From contig CM033116.1 of NCBI GenBank assembly GCA_019321725.1, forward strand, positions 2,476,642-2,540,641: DNA of 64,000 nt, read 5' to 3'. The DNA is from Paulownia fortunei (lineage: Eukaryota > Streptophyta > Magnoliopsida > Lamiales > Paulowniaceae). Below the pieces are notes generated by a model that was given only the letters and a program-made list of their open reading frames with translations, did no database searches and was not told the origin of the DNA. A program made the position numbers and the translations under genes. Shown piece after piece: positions 1-15,000 of this stretch. Position 1 is the stretch's first letter; every line of letters starts with the position of its first letter.

Positions 1-3000
1 AGCCATAAATACCACAAACATAATCCATGTGACATTTCTATAACTGCAATATTGTCTGCAAATGATAGGCTTAAGAGGTTGCAAAAGCAAGATCTTTATA
101 CATTCAATCGAAGAAACATAAAAAAAATATTTGAAAACTTGCAGATGAAAAAGTTGAGCAGCTGCACCATTCAAAATAAGGCTGGAGGTACCTGGATATA
201 TTTTTTGGAGGTAAAACAAAGTTGAAATGCCATCTTCATTTTTCTTAAGGAGTTCAGACATTCTGTAAAGCACAATCTCGGAGTAATATGGAGTGAACAC
301 ACTGCACAAACAACTAGGAGTATCACATACATATTCAATTTAAGTTATTGACCCAAAACCATTAAAGCCAAAATGAAGCAACTACCTAAAAGATAGCATC
401 TCTCGGACAGGCTTAGCAACCGGCATCTCCATAAAAAGGGAATTAGTGAAAAACTCTAGGCGCCTTCTAGCCTCAAGATTATTGGGGATATTTGCAGCGG
501 AATCTTTGATGGTCAGAAGTGAATACAATCTACTGACTTGTGCTTTCTAGACATGTTTTAAGTAGTTTAGCACTTGCTCTAATAGATGATTTGATGGACA
601 GACAAATAGACAGAAAATATATAGAAGTAAAAAGCTAACCAGCTCTGCATCTTTAGGCCACTTCAAATTTTGAAAGAGACGACCTTCAGTCCTTGCCTTG
701 GACAGCATATTCCACGTCTCATAATTATCTCTGCACATGATTGAACGGGTCCGATGTAGAATACAAAAAAGGAAAGGCAAACAAAATGTCAACCATTTAT
801 ACAAACCTCATGTTGATAGATAGGACATCATGTCGCATAACATCATAAAGATCTAAAATAGCTTTAACAGCACCAGTTTCAAGTTCAGGTGTTTGATCCT
901 TTTTCTGCATAGAGATATTAACCATTCAAGCGAGTTGAAGATGGAAAATCCAATATAATCCTTCCGAGTCACCACAAAGAAGGGCATATATTATAAACAA
1001 CACTTAAAATTTTTAATCACAAACAATGTTTCCTAAAACTAAAGAGAACCGATTCCAAAAGAGTGTAAACTAAAATTCCCTTCTAAATTTCTAACTTAAT
1101 ACCAAGTTGAAAAATAAATTACATATTCTGCTAAATAACATAGGAGTTTGTTATGCAGTTTATGGGTGAAAGCATAAACCATCGACCCATAACTCTAGGA
1201 CTTACTCTGCAGCAAATAAGTTGATTAAGTTAAAACTATATTTTTCAATCAATTGGCTACATTTCTACCAATACATCACCAACAGAGAAAATTGTTTGCA
1301 GGATTGAAGACCACTGCAAGGATAGTTATCCTCACACCGCCATAGTCATTTGTAAAAATAGGAATCATAAGCCACATCGTATTGAATCTTTTAGACGCAA
1401 ATTATTTACTTTGAGGAAATTCTAACATAACAACATTATGGGATGATTTAACTCGCGAAATCACTAATGATTGAGCACTAATAATCACCATCAGATTCCC
1501 AAATATTAGTTTTTCTCATGTGCTTTACTTAATCATCTTTTCTCCAGTCCTTAACATGCCACCCTGCATAATGTTCTCCAACCAGTAAACTGCAAAAAAA
1601 ATTATGGGGTTTGCTTGGTTTTAGTTATGAAGAATTTTGACCTCACACTATAGTTTCCTATCTAAGCTTAAAAAAATAAAACAAAAAGACTGCAAACCTA
1701 CAACCAATACCCCCTGCCCTGCATTTGCAGATAGCTAATGAGTCGCATAAGAAAATAAAGGCAAAATTTTGACACAGAAGCCAAAAAAATAAACCAACGT
1801 AAAAACATACAGAACATGCCAGGTAAGTTAAACTAGAATAGTAATAAAACCAGCCCATCCAACGGTAGTGTCTGAATAGCATCAAATTTCACAAGAGGCT
1901 CAAGTGTCAAGGTCGTAAGAATTTACTACGAACCAGTATTCCCAGGAGCGCAGTAACTTTCTGAATAACAAGCGGCAGTTTATTCAGCCGAAAGTCAACA
2001 TGAATACTGCTGGTCACTATGCTCCCTCGGATGTCTTCATATATTCTTTCAACCCTGACATGTTTTCAAGAGGCATTATCATGATGATATCTGAGAGCAC
2101 CAGCTACAGAGGAATCTGATAATTAGATGAACTTACCACTTCTTTCCTTCATTATTTCCTTCATCATCTAATATTGCTGTAAGGATAAACTTGACACTAA
2201 AAAAACACTCCTCAACAGCATATTTCATGTAATCATCCCTTGAAATTCTATCCCAAAGCTCTTCTTGCGAGTCTCTGTTCTCTACAGCAATATCTTTTGC
2301 AAGGAATATCTACATTATTTGGTATGAAGCACACAGCAATCGGAACATCAGATAAATGCCAAAAGGCATATATATGAAGAATATTAGATTTTACGATTAA
2401 AGACATGGGCATACCTTGCTAGCTAGAAGAAAAAGTGGCCACTGGACAAGTGGAAGACTCCCAGAATTTTTAGGCATTAGAAGCAACTCCATTTCCCTAC
2501 AAGTCGGAGAAGATCGAAGCGACATTCAGAATGAGATTTAAGCAACCTAAATTAATTGAAGCAAATCCAGTAACAGATGATGCAACAGGCAGAATAGTAA
2601 AACTCACAAATTGTTGACATAATCTTCCTCCCTCAGATTTTTTATGATTTCATTCCAAAAGGGAGCAAACCGAGCAGCATCAATTTTGTTCTTTTCCAAG
2701 GCCTTCAGTACGACACAAACACATTAGTTTCATGGAATACAACTGAATGGCTTAAATGATGTATGATTGACAAAAAAAAAGGAAACTGGATTATTTCATC
2801 AACTGGTAATATAAAGAACAAAAGATAAAATCCACATTCCTAGAATAGACATTTCTAAGTCAACAAAGACAGAAGTTTCAGAAGTAAACTTTTTTGGTCT
2901 GTTAATCCATAAAGTTTTTATTGAGCTGTGAAATAAATATTTCATTTTGTGTAATTTCTTTGGCTTCTTCATATGTAAGCAATGATATTTTGAACAGATC

Positions 3001-6000
3001 ATACTTGTCTTTAGATCAATTTAAGTTTGACATCCTGCGACTGAAATGAAGGATCGTATAATTGGTTGGCTTTCCAGCCTATTTGCTATGTCAAACTCAA
3101 GTTTGTGGGATTAAGGAAGTAGAGATCAGTATACTTGCGTTTTTCCTTGTGGGTACGAAGGTGAAGGGATCAGTAAAATGGTTGTTGACGCATAGCAAGC
3201 ATGGATGGGCCATAACTGCAAACCAAGATACAGAGAAAACAGTAGACCATGCAATCTAAATAGCTCCAGCTCCAGTTTTCTTGCTTCTCGCAGGATCGAA
3301 AAAATCCAGATAAATTTTTTTTCTAGGTTTACATCACCTCTATGCACATTTGAAACAGGCTTGGACTTTTGTTGGTTAACTATTGGTGGCAAGGATGTAC
3401 TTTTATTACAGATTTGAATGTAGCAGCTAATGAAATGATATAAGCGCAGTGAAAATTAATCAAATACAGACCTATGATACAAAAGAAAAATTGTTATTAA
3501 CAAGAGCACTGCTCCATGATGGCAGTAGAGAAACTACTGACAAAATAAGGAATTTTCTCCAAGATAGTCAGAGCCTTGAACCTAATTTACCAAGATGAAA
3601 TAATATTAGTCTACCAATCCATGGTCAAATACTCCATAAAGTTTCTTTATACGTCAAAATATCGAATTGAAGGATTTTGCTACGGATATGAAATCCTTAA
3701 CTTCAAACTAAAAGTTTTAAAACAAAAAAAGTTTATCAACATAATTACAATCATGGATTTCGAAATCATTAGTAAAATCCTATTGTTTTCCAAGCAATGG
3801 AATTCAAATATACTGAATATGATATCCAAGGATTTGAAATTATTCCAAGTTCAATTTCCTTCCTCATATCCACATTCTTCAATCCAAAAGCAACACTGTG
3901 GAGATAGTCATCTGTACTGTTTTGGTCTATTTTTTTTCATTTTTATTGCATCATTTGAAAAATTAATCCTGCAATTTACTACCCTAATAATATAAATAGA
4001 TAATAAATGGCTTCCCTTGAAGTGAGTCTAACTAACCTGACCAGATGACTGTATAGAATCCCTGCAAAAGAAAGCTTTAATTTAATTCCAATAATAAAGC
4101 AACTTACAAGTAGAACTAGTAGTTCTTCAACTGGATTCTTTTACTGTTCTCTTACTCAGGTGTAAAAATTCAAGCAGAAGAAGAAAGAACCTGTTAGGAA
4201 GTGGTACGTGCAAAGTATTCATGAAAGCCGCAGGAAACTTCTCAAAAAGTTGATGCACAGCATCTAGAGACCTAATCTGAAGTTCAAGGAAAAGAAATTT
4301 GATTGTTGAAGTGTTAAAACAAGGAGTATCAAAAACTCATCCATTGTACTTGTCAAAAAAGGAAAATACATCAAGAAATGCATATAAACAATCCGTGCAG
4401 AAAACAATGTAAAATATGCACATATACATCTGTACAGAACAAAATGCTTAGGAATTTTTATAGAAAAAGTGAAATATTGATAGTTTACAATAAAATACAT
4501 TACCTCTCCGAGACGACCTCTAGCACCGAGCAGGAAACCCCATATAGCAGATATAACAGTGTAGAACAGATGGATATCCATTAGATAAATCTGCAGTACG
4601 AAGTAAAGGACATGAGACACAAGGAAAACTATTAACTGGAATCAATGGTTGAGAAGGAACGTAATTACTGAAACACAATAAACTCATGCAGTACTGGAAT
4701 CTACACAAGACTAAATTCTGAGACTCAAAAGCAGGAAGAAGGGGACAAAAAAAAAGAGTCAACAATTACAAGAGAAAAGAAAAGCATACTTACAGAGAGC
4801 ACAGGCGCCCATAAGCTTAATACCGTTAAAGCATTATGGTTATCTACAGGAGAGAAATAGCAATTTATCAGGGGGGGAGAAAAAGCACAAGTGAGAAAAA
4901 TGTCAAGGATGGTACAAAATGATTTCACCAGATTACATTTGAATTCAGTTCGAAGCAACTAAACACCCTAATCAACAAAGGTGAACAACTAATTCCAAGA
5001 AATCCTAAACAAATCAATTTAAATTCCTATCTCAAAGAACACAAGAAAAAATAAGATTCCAAGAAACATTACGTGTGAAAATCACCAGTAAAGGCAAACA
5101 ATTATTGTTTCTAAACCATACATAAGTGTCACATAAAAGGTCAAGGACAGTCACAACCTTTTTCCATTCACAAAAATAAGTTTGTTCATTCTACGTCTGC
5201 CTTAACAAAAGGTTATATACCTAAGGAAGTATCACAGAGTTCAAGGTTCTGTAACGCTAGACAATAGGCAAATTATTCCACATCAATAAATATGCAACTA
5301 TAACCAGACAATGCCCAATGCCCAATAGTAATAAAGTTGTGGCTTACTTTTTGACACAAAATCATGCCAAGAATATTGCCTGATATCCATGTTGATTATT
5401 GCCCTTGTTGGACCCACCAATGGCCTAATCTGCAACATGAAGCACAAAATTCATTTGAACATAAATACCTAATTATCTCATCGCAGACAAGGCAACTGAT
5501 AAGCAGTGTGCAAACATAATTGATAGGGAAAAGTCAACACTTGCCAGTAGGAAATATGCAAAAGAAAATTTGCATCCGAGCACAACAAACCAGAAGACCA
5601 TGTATCTGCATTACATGGATAAGAACACGAGAAGTTACAATTTCCGTGAGAATCAGAAGCTATTCAACATTCTCACAATGAATTAGATATTAGACTAGTA
5701 ACTAGTACAGTATTATGTTGAACCTTTAACAATATGAGAAGTAGTGTTACAGTAATCAATTTGCAGTGTAATAGTTTCTTAAATCCTAAATCTGCATCTC
5801 ATTGTATTGCTGGTAATCATCTACTCATTCAGAGAAAAGTGGTATTATAGCAATTTCTATCTTATTTAAAAGTCGTTTGGTTTCATAATTTTAATCAAAG
5901 AAATAATAGCATGATAAAATAAAACAGTGACTATTTTTTGGGGGACAAAAATTAGGTTGAAAAAATATATGCTTAACATAAGCATATTTATCTATTTGAG

Positions 6001-9000
6001 TTCAGAAATTAACAAATAAATAGTAAATTGATTAGGGGATATATAGCTTTATATGAGAAAATATAAACTTTCAATTTGAAAAGAACTTAAGAAAAATCAA
6101 GGAAAGTAGATCCTACAACTATCCTGCAATCCAAATGAAAAGAAGGAAAGTAAAACTAATTTTCCTGGTTACGAAACTGGCAAATAAGTTACTGCTAACC
6201 TTTATAAAGATTATGTTCCACTTCAAAAAAACTGATTTTTTGTCCGTTAATGGATTATGCACCCCCGTATAGAAAGAAAACGAATTAAGAATAGTTAAAG
6301 CTTCATAAGAAGTACAAGGAAAAGAAAAGAGAGAGTAGGACCGGCGAAAGACCACAGATATAAGATAAACCCACTAAAAAGAGAGGACGAAAATTTTCAA
6401 AAAGCCAAAGAGATCGGCTGATTACTTCAAGAAATCTGAAGCTCTTTCATACATGCCCCGGCCAACATAGTAATGTTCCTAAAACACAAGAATTACAAGT
6501 TAATAAACAAAAAAAAAAAAAAACAGTTTAATAACAATAAGTGAAAATTTTCCATTCAATGTACTCAATAAAATATGTAAACCTGGTGCATCCACTTCAT
6601 AAAACGAACCAGGGGCCAACCATCACACTGATTGGACAAGCGGTGACATGCTGGTATGTGCAACAAGAAACTCAAACAGAATTTTGCACCCGCATAGATG
6701 GAAAGAATTATCACATAGATTTTATAGACAACTGAATTGGTGTTGGCACTACTTTTCTCTTCAAGAGCTCTCCTGAAATTACCAAAAATAACACAAGACT
6801 AAAGATGTTTCATTTATAGCACAGGAGAAGCATGACAAAAACAAAATGAAAAGGAAACAATAAAAGAAGACTAGCATGTACATACACATAAAGGAAACAT
6901 ATGAAAACTGAAGCCAGACTATAGCTAAGAAAGCGAAGAAAAATTCTGGTGACAGCTAAGCGCCTTGAGGTAGAGTATGCTCCATACATCATTATGATGT
7001 CCAGCACACCTAAACGACCAAAAACACAAAAACTTTAAGACATAATTCACAATAAATAAATTGACCTTTAGTAGATACAGTTTTTAAATAACCAAAAAAC
7101 TGAAAAACCCAAGTATTTTATTACTCTCAAAGAATTTCATCACAAAATATGTTGGTCCAACACTAAGAACTTCTCGGATGGTCTTGGAGTTGAAATGGCC
7201 AGAATTGAAGGCAATTAAGGAAAGTCCCTGAAGAAGAGAAAAAAAAATGTTTAAGAAAGATAAATCAATGAAGAGCCAACTTGTCTCAGCAGAATGAAAA
7301 AATCACTAAATCATAGACAAAAATATTTTTCAGTGAAAGTGAATTCCATTAAGATAAATAAAATGTGCAGTTTCGAAGCAACTGCAGAGTTTGGATTCTG
7401 ACAAGCAAAAATATATAATGAACTTCCACCAAACTGCACAATTAGAAAAAACGTACAAATAAAGAACTAACTTGCAAATTACAAAAAAATATCTCAAGCG
7501 TGCAAGAAAGAAATGCTAACAATGAACTTATTACTAAACATATGGAGGAGAATAAACCACTTCAGAAGTTCTGGAAAAGAGAAACCTAGGCAAACACAAA
7601 AAAGATCTCAAAACAAGTTCAAGTTCAACTACATTGCACTTATAAAGTGCTTGTGAATACAAAAAAAAAAAAAAAGCAAAGACAAAGAACTCAAAGCTTA
7701 TAATTTGGAGGATATATAGCAAGATATCAAATTGCTTCTCGAATTAATTGAACTTATAATTAAATGATTGATTGAATCAATCAAGTGGGCTTAATTAGAT
7801 TAAATTAATTCTAGGCCAAACAGGGCTTTCAAGACCATGTAGGGAAATTAAAGAGAAGGCAAGTCCTGAATAATGTATCTTGTAATGGAGTGAAAGAAAT
7901 CCCCAACCGTAGGGGATGACTAAGAGAGTATAAATACTCCTCCTTGGATGAAAATTGCAAGACTTGGTCTTGCAAATTTTCATCCCCTCCCATCTTCTCT
8001 TTGCTCTACTTTCTCCTAAACTCTCTCTTGAAAAATACTTCAAGTTCAAGAGATAAAAAACACACAAGTGTTTTGAGGTATGCTCCAAAATAAAATTATA
8101 CTCAAAGTGTTGTATTACTCTTCCTTCACCGAATTAACGAAACACACATACTAGTTTAGGCAAGATTTCTAGCAGTTGTATTACTCTTCCTTCCAACGAA
8201 TCAACGAAACATACATACTAGTTTAGGCAAGATTTCTAGCAGGAATTTGACGTGTGTGTGCCTCTCTAAATCAATTCAATGGATGATAATCAGTCATCGC
8301 ACGGCATCAGAATACAAGGTTTCATTGCATGTGATACAAGTTAATCATTTAATGATAAAAAATTTAATTCCGCTATGACAAGTTTCACGGGGCGAATGCG
8401 AACTCTCTAGTTCAGATATTACATTTGAAACTTTAAATTGCCACAAGGAAAAAGTGTGCGCATTGTCTATGACCATTAAGTTTACTACATAAAGATTTAT
8501 ATAGACATATGTAACTAATAATGCCTTGTCTAAAGTCTGAACAAACTAGTCCCTTTTCTTAAAAGGTTAATGTTCCATTAATGGGCAATGGGTTGCATTC
8601 CTGATATAACAAAAGAATTTAGCTATCTACATGTGTGTACATCATCTAAGAATTGAGCAAAAGAAATATGATTAACACAAAAATATTCCTTAGCCCAGAA
8701 AAAGAGAGGATGCAAACAAGTCTTCTCCAATATCAGTTCCCTTTTCTTTCTTTTCCTTTAAAACAGTTACATTCCTCTCCTTCCATAGTGTCAGAAGAGA
8801 CTTAACAGTTCAAGTTAAACCACAAACCTGTCATGTAAGCATCAAATTGAGATTCATAGTGATAATTATAGTATTGTGAGAAAGCTATAGAACATATGAA
8901 AATATAGGAAAGGAATAGACCATCTGCGAAAATCTATATAAATGGTCTATTTGTTCGTTTATCCCCAGTTTGGCACGAAATAAACTTTTTTTCTCTTCTT

Positions 9001-12000
9001 TTAATAATGGGATATGTCATCAACAGGTCGTTTCACACTCTAAGGATCTTTATGGCCACTTATTCTTTCAAACAGGCACTTCTAATAAATTTTTGAGGGT
9101 TTGGTAGGAGTAACTATGGTGCTACAAATGCATACATTATTGTTTTACAGGGAGAGCAAAAGCCAGAATCTTTATGGACCAATTTCTACACATGCACATT
9201 TTGTGGATTGTGAGTTTCCTGTCTTTCTCTAGACAGCTTCAGTTCTATCCCATCTTTTGGAATCTCCCAATACGTTTGCAAAGCACTTTTAACTGGCAAT
9301 TGATCAAATACAACTTTAATGCTCATGTGGAGAACACGTTGACTTTGTACCTTAGCTTATAACAATAATTTAGTTTATTTTTTATTTGAAAGGGAATAAT
9401 TCAGCATTCTATGAAAATTTAGGACGTATAGAATACATTAAAATATGCAATTGATGCAACTTGCAAACCTGAAACATCATCAGGAGGAATATCCACAGAC
9501 GATGAAAACTGTGATAGAGATGAAGAAATGTCCTGTGTTCAACAAAAGATGTTTTTCCACATCGTTTGCCTCCACTAGACTTCAAAACATTCTGCAAACC
9601 AAGAAAGAAACATCAAAAACACCTATTAACATGGCAACCTGAGTAACATTTATGCAACTTCAATGAATGGTTTGCAAAGTATCTATAAGAGACAGAGGAC
9701 AAGTAAGTCAAGTTGCTGGCCAATCCATAAAAACTTGTGACAGCAATTTGATTAACAGAAAATTATTGAAAACACAAATGGTAGTTTAGAAAACCTAGGT
9801 TTTGTTTGGTTTTATTTCCGGTTGGTTTGAGGAAATTATTTTGAGGAGAATGTATTTTAGTAGTGGAATTGGAGAATGTGTGGAGAATGAAAATAAGTTT
9901 GGATGTTTTGTTGGAAAGAAATGATATGATGTATTTTTTGGGACATTTTTTATAGTAAATATCTTGTCAATGTTATTTGTTGTAGTTAGTGGGAGACATT
10001 TTCATCTATAAAGACAATGTTATTTGTTGTAGTTAGTGGAAGTATAATAGGATATAGAATTATTTAAATATTATAATGGATGATTGGTATCTTGGAGAAT
10101 GAAAAATACTATTTTCAGAAAATACAAGTGGCTAACGCGTTTTCGTTTTTGGAAAAGGAAAATGCTAGAATGGAAATGAAACCAAACAAAGCCATAGATA
10201 TTAGTGCTCATCAAAATTCTCTGTTTCAACTTGTTGTCCACTAACTGATAAGAGAATGAAAATTACAGTATGATTTTCAAGTGTGATCAAGACTGAGCTA
10301 GCAACTGTTTGGAATTAACGAGTCAACACAGAAAGGTATAGTGATGTGAAAACAGAACACGTAATTACAAATCAGACCGTAACATTAATAAAACTCATTA
10401 GAAAAACAGTAGGTTTTGTTTCGTCGAACAGGATTATTATCACGGAATTAAATAAGCAACCTGAGTACACTGAATAGATCATCTTTTTTCTTTTTGTTTT
10501 TCTTTTCTTCTATATGAATAAAGCTTACAAACATTAGACTGTAGCAAGAATCAAAATTACAACATCTTCCTTGGAAGGGCTTCAGCAACTGTAAAAAAAT
10601 TAAGTCGCCTAAGGCATGAACCATAAATATAACACGTGAATGGGAAACGTGCATGAGAACACTAACAACATTGACAAATAGAAAAGAAACACGAATAAGA
10701 TCGCCTCTGCTGGAGAAGCAGAGAAAGAATACACTAATCCAGTAAGGCGGCAAGTGAAAATCTCTTATAAAGCAAGTCTATTTACTGAGTTAACATGTCA
10801 TTAAATTACTATTGACATAGATAAGTAAACAGTCAATTGCGAGATCCAGAATACCATGGCATATGTAAAGCTTGAACATTTATCACCGCAATCATTACCC
10901 AGTCTGATCATTAATATCTCTAGTTTCATCTTGAATAGGTAGAGATTTTCATGAAAAAGCAAAATAAAGTTGCACCAACTTAGAAAAGACACTCAACAAT
11001 TAATGCATGCTATATCACTTTAGCATGTGTCTAGTAATTCCCAGAGATATAGAGTAAGCTTCGAAGAAACAAGTATTGACAAAGTGCCTGCTCAACATTC
11101 AAGTACATTCCTTCTCCTCCGAAATTTGATTATTTTATTAGCAATGAGTCAACATGTCCAAAATAGGTGTCTAGTTTTTTCCAAGGGATCCAAGTAACCT
11201 TTGAAGAAACGAGTATTTTAAAAAGAGCAATTACCTAATCAAATGCATTCCTTCCCCTTCAAACTTATCTACAAATTATCTCATAAGCCGAGTCAAATGA
11301 TTACAGGGCATACAGCTAACTTCTCGAAATGTCCATGATTCAAATTAGAGATAATTGATGGAAGCTGTCAAAGACAGTTGAACTGCTAAATCATGTTGCC
11401 AGTTTAACATTTGCTACTATAAGTCTACAACTACATAAAAGAGTTTAATCCACAGTAAAATAAGAAGCATGTACCTATTAAATGTTAAAATATTGTGAAA
11501 GAAAGCCTATGTTTGATTCCTGATAAAATGGGAGAAGAACTTTCCATACCTTTGACCTCGGTGTTGGCTTTAGGAAAAAAGTAGAACTCTTGCGCCATGG
11601 CCAACTAAGTTCAAAGCAATGCAGTGACCTTATAAAAGAAGCAAGTTTATTGAATCAAATGCAAGAATCCATTAACCATGCCACCAAAAGAAAAATCATA
11701 CACAAAATTAAATAAAAGTAAATTATTCAAAAAAAAAACACCAATATAATAACTTACCAAAAATATTCATTAAAATCATCATAATTTCTCCAGGCTGAAT
11801 GAGGTGCTCGCCCATTATCATTGTTTGCAGCTTCCTTAGGATCAAATATTAAAAGTCTATCTATAAGTTATGTTAAAAAAAAAAATTCGAAAAAGTATGA
11901 AATCATACCGAAATATAAATACCACAAATTTTGACTTCTAGAACCTAAATATTTAAGCGACTTAGAATTCTTCACAATAAAGAAATGGAATAGGAATTCA

Positions 12001-15000
12001 ATACTTGGACATACCGCACAAATAACCTCATAAAGAGGGCGTACAACTTGGTCGACAAATGATACACCGGACTCGGAAACACAACTATCAGCTGGCTGTG
12101 CAACCTGTTGTCTTAATATTTCTTCCAGCTCCCTTCCCATCTGTTCAATGACATTCATTGTTCCAGAGCAGGAAATCAGGCTCTTAGGGGCTTTAGCTAA
12201 AACAAGGCCAAAAGGAAAAAATACAAGCTACTCCAAGTAAAGACAGCAGGCATTAGTTAATCCCCACTCCAAAAAAAGCAAGTACAACAAGAATAGAACT
12301 AAGCTCAAATATAAGAGAATATAATATCCAAGCTACTATAATCATAAGCCAACTCAATCGCAAATACCAATGAGATCAGTAACAAATACCCAAGTTACCT
12401 ACATGATGAAATATGTAGCATAAGCATTCTGGAAGAAATCGAACATTTGCTGCTTCACCCCATATTAAGAAGTACAAGGAAATGAACAACAACTTTTTCT
12501 CTTTGCTTACAGCCTCCAAACTGCAAAAATATACGGACTATTAAAAAAAATCAAACATCAATTTCACCATAACAATTTTGCACTGTCAAGATATTATGCT
12601 CGTGTCATTCCATATTCACAGTTTCAGTTACTGGTGTGAAGAACCATTTGCATAAAGTAAACATACTTGCTCCATAAGGGTAAGATTCCCAAATAGTTAC
12701 ACCACTTGATGTAGTTGTCAAGGGACTTTAAAAATACCTTCTGCACAGCAGCCTCGTCCAATATCTGTAGCAAAATCATAAGCAACTCAAAGGCGAAATT
12801 CCAGAACAAACAGATGTTTGAGGTCTTAAATGATGCATTGAGTTAATATCGTAATCATAATTACTTTCTTCCATTTACTTTTTTATAGCAAGATTTTTAA
12901 CTATGAAAGTTGAAGATAGATAAGCCAAAGAAACAATAATATCAATTGTCAATCTCAGAATTCCAAATAGTTAGGGTACAATACGTGAAATCACAACCTA
13001 TCAATCTATGATACACTAAGGATTTATTGTTGTATCCATCCAAAACCAAGCAGTACATGTTTGAAATGCACCCCCCAAATTAAAAAGAAAAAAGGAAAAG
13101 AAACAAGAAAACTTCAATTAAATATCGTAGTCCAACCCGTAGATGAAAAACCATCATAGAATGGCACAAATGATCAACGGACAAAAACACAGCCAGTGCA
13201 AAGACACCCCACAGTGGGTAAACAACTGGGAGATTAAAAAACCATACAGCTGAATTTTGTATTTATTATTACCCAGCACACACAGTATAGAATTTTGGTT
13301 ACCAAATTATAACAAGATCATTTGCAACATAACGGAAAAATAAAATATCACAAACAATAAATAGTCTTTTTACCCCTTTAGCAACATAACTCATGATATA
13401 TGACGATTTCCATGCCCCATCCCTGTTTTTTATAACTAAAACATTGTCACACAAAGCAACTAAATACATACTACAACCTTAAATACACGCAAGTTTCAAC
13501 AAAATCATCCCAATACATGATGTGAGACCTACCGGCTCAGGTTCCTCAGGAATACGAAGCCGACTTTGCTCATTTGCAAGGAGGTGAACAACATGTTCTC
13601 GCTGATTTGAAACATTATCTTTCTGCCAAATAAACCACAGACAAAAAAGGAAAAAAGAGACGAACTTGAAATCAAAGGTTGAACAACTAATAACTCAGAA
13701 TTAAGAAGCATTAGAAGGCTATTTTTTCAGTAGTTACACCAATAATCCCCACACACCATAATGCATAAAGCAAAACCATGTCACTGGAAGAAAGATTTCT
13801 CACACTATACTATAAAGCAGTACTTATCCTCAACTGGCAGATATGGCTAACTCGAAGGATTGCTCCGCTATTGTATGATCCGTACTGGGGTCTGAAATCT
13901 CTATCTTTCCATTTCTGTTGATGACTTTATTTTTTATACAAATTTTGGAAATAATTTTCAATGTGAGGAATAGAAACTTTGATAACTAACTACAAGATCC
14001 CTTTTGGAATTTTGCCCCCATGCAGAACTATGTCTGGATCATTAGATAGCATTCCAAAAACAAACAGAGAAAGAATAAGTATGACTACAGCATAAGCCAA
14101 GAGTTTCAAAGTAACATTCCACAAAAGGCAAGATGAAGTTTTTGAAATGAGGGAGAGACAGATGGACAGAGAGGGCTAATATCTTTCATTTTGCTACCCT
14201 TTATCCCCTTCTGATACCAAAAAAGAGGTTCTTCTCCAAGAAATAAAAATGAATTGCAAAAGGTTGGAAGTGTAAATTGTCTATATTCTTGCTCTTCTTC
14301 TTCAAACAAATTGTGCGTGGTGTTAGAAGCTTGTTTAAAGATGTAACAAAATTTGGATATTGGTTAGCACGTGATGATTCCAAAATTCAATCCAACTACA
14401 AGAAGACAGGTAATTTCATCCAAGATTGCTTAGGTATCTTATCCTCTAATTTAGTTTTTTGTAATAGAGAACACTATACAATTTAACAACTTCTTAAAGA
14501 CAATCTTGGCACCTCAAGAACCAGAATGCTCAGTAAAGTCATCCTCTGGTATTGAAATACATAAATCAGAAGTTCTCTCACAAGTAGAAGATAAATAATA
14601 TATCAGATGGACAATAAATGATTACATATTACACCACTAACACTCAACAGAACTGAAGTAACGAGAATTTTATAAGCTTGCACTTGGCCGCAGTGTATAG
14701 AAGGCGAAGGCGTTGGTCAAGGTGTTTCACATGTCTTGGGTCAGGGCATATGCAACATGCATTTTCATGTTTAATATTTTAAAATTTTGAACAAAAAATA
14801 AGCTAAACATATTACAAACTAGTAGAAATAAATTATGGAAGAAAATTTGAGATGCAAAAAGCAAAACAAGGAATAAAAAAGAAGAATCTCTAAATAGAAT
14901 TGCTTCCCCAAAATTAAGTTTAGAATAGTCCGACGCCTGATCCTACATATATGCAACTTAATTTAATAAAATGCAACAAGATTTACTGTTTTATTTTCCT

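Larger units (their letters stand above)
4191..9591 (-). other. CALS9: CALS9 first transmembrane cluster (exons 13-22)
   Basis: From residue 471 onward the exons encode repeated hydrophobic segments: LWIFLLMMFQGLSLIAF, then VFICFLYV, IYVIILSIYAGAKFCLSFLL, FWFVVLGCKFSFAYFLL, LSLWAPVLSIYLMDIHLFY. This is the N-terminal membrane cluster that precedes the large cytosolic catalytic loop in plant callose synthases. The order and spacing match the family, so the assignment is firm even though the catalytic part is missing. Confidence 0.8.
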
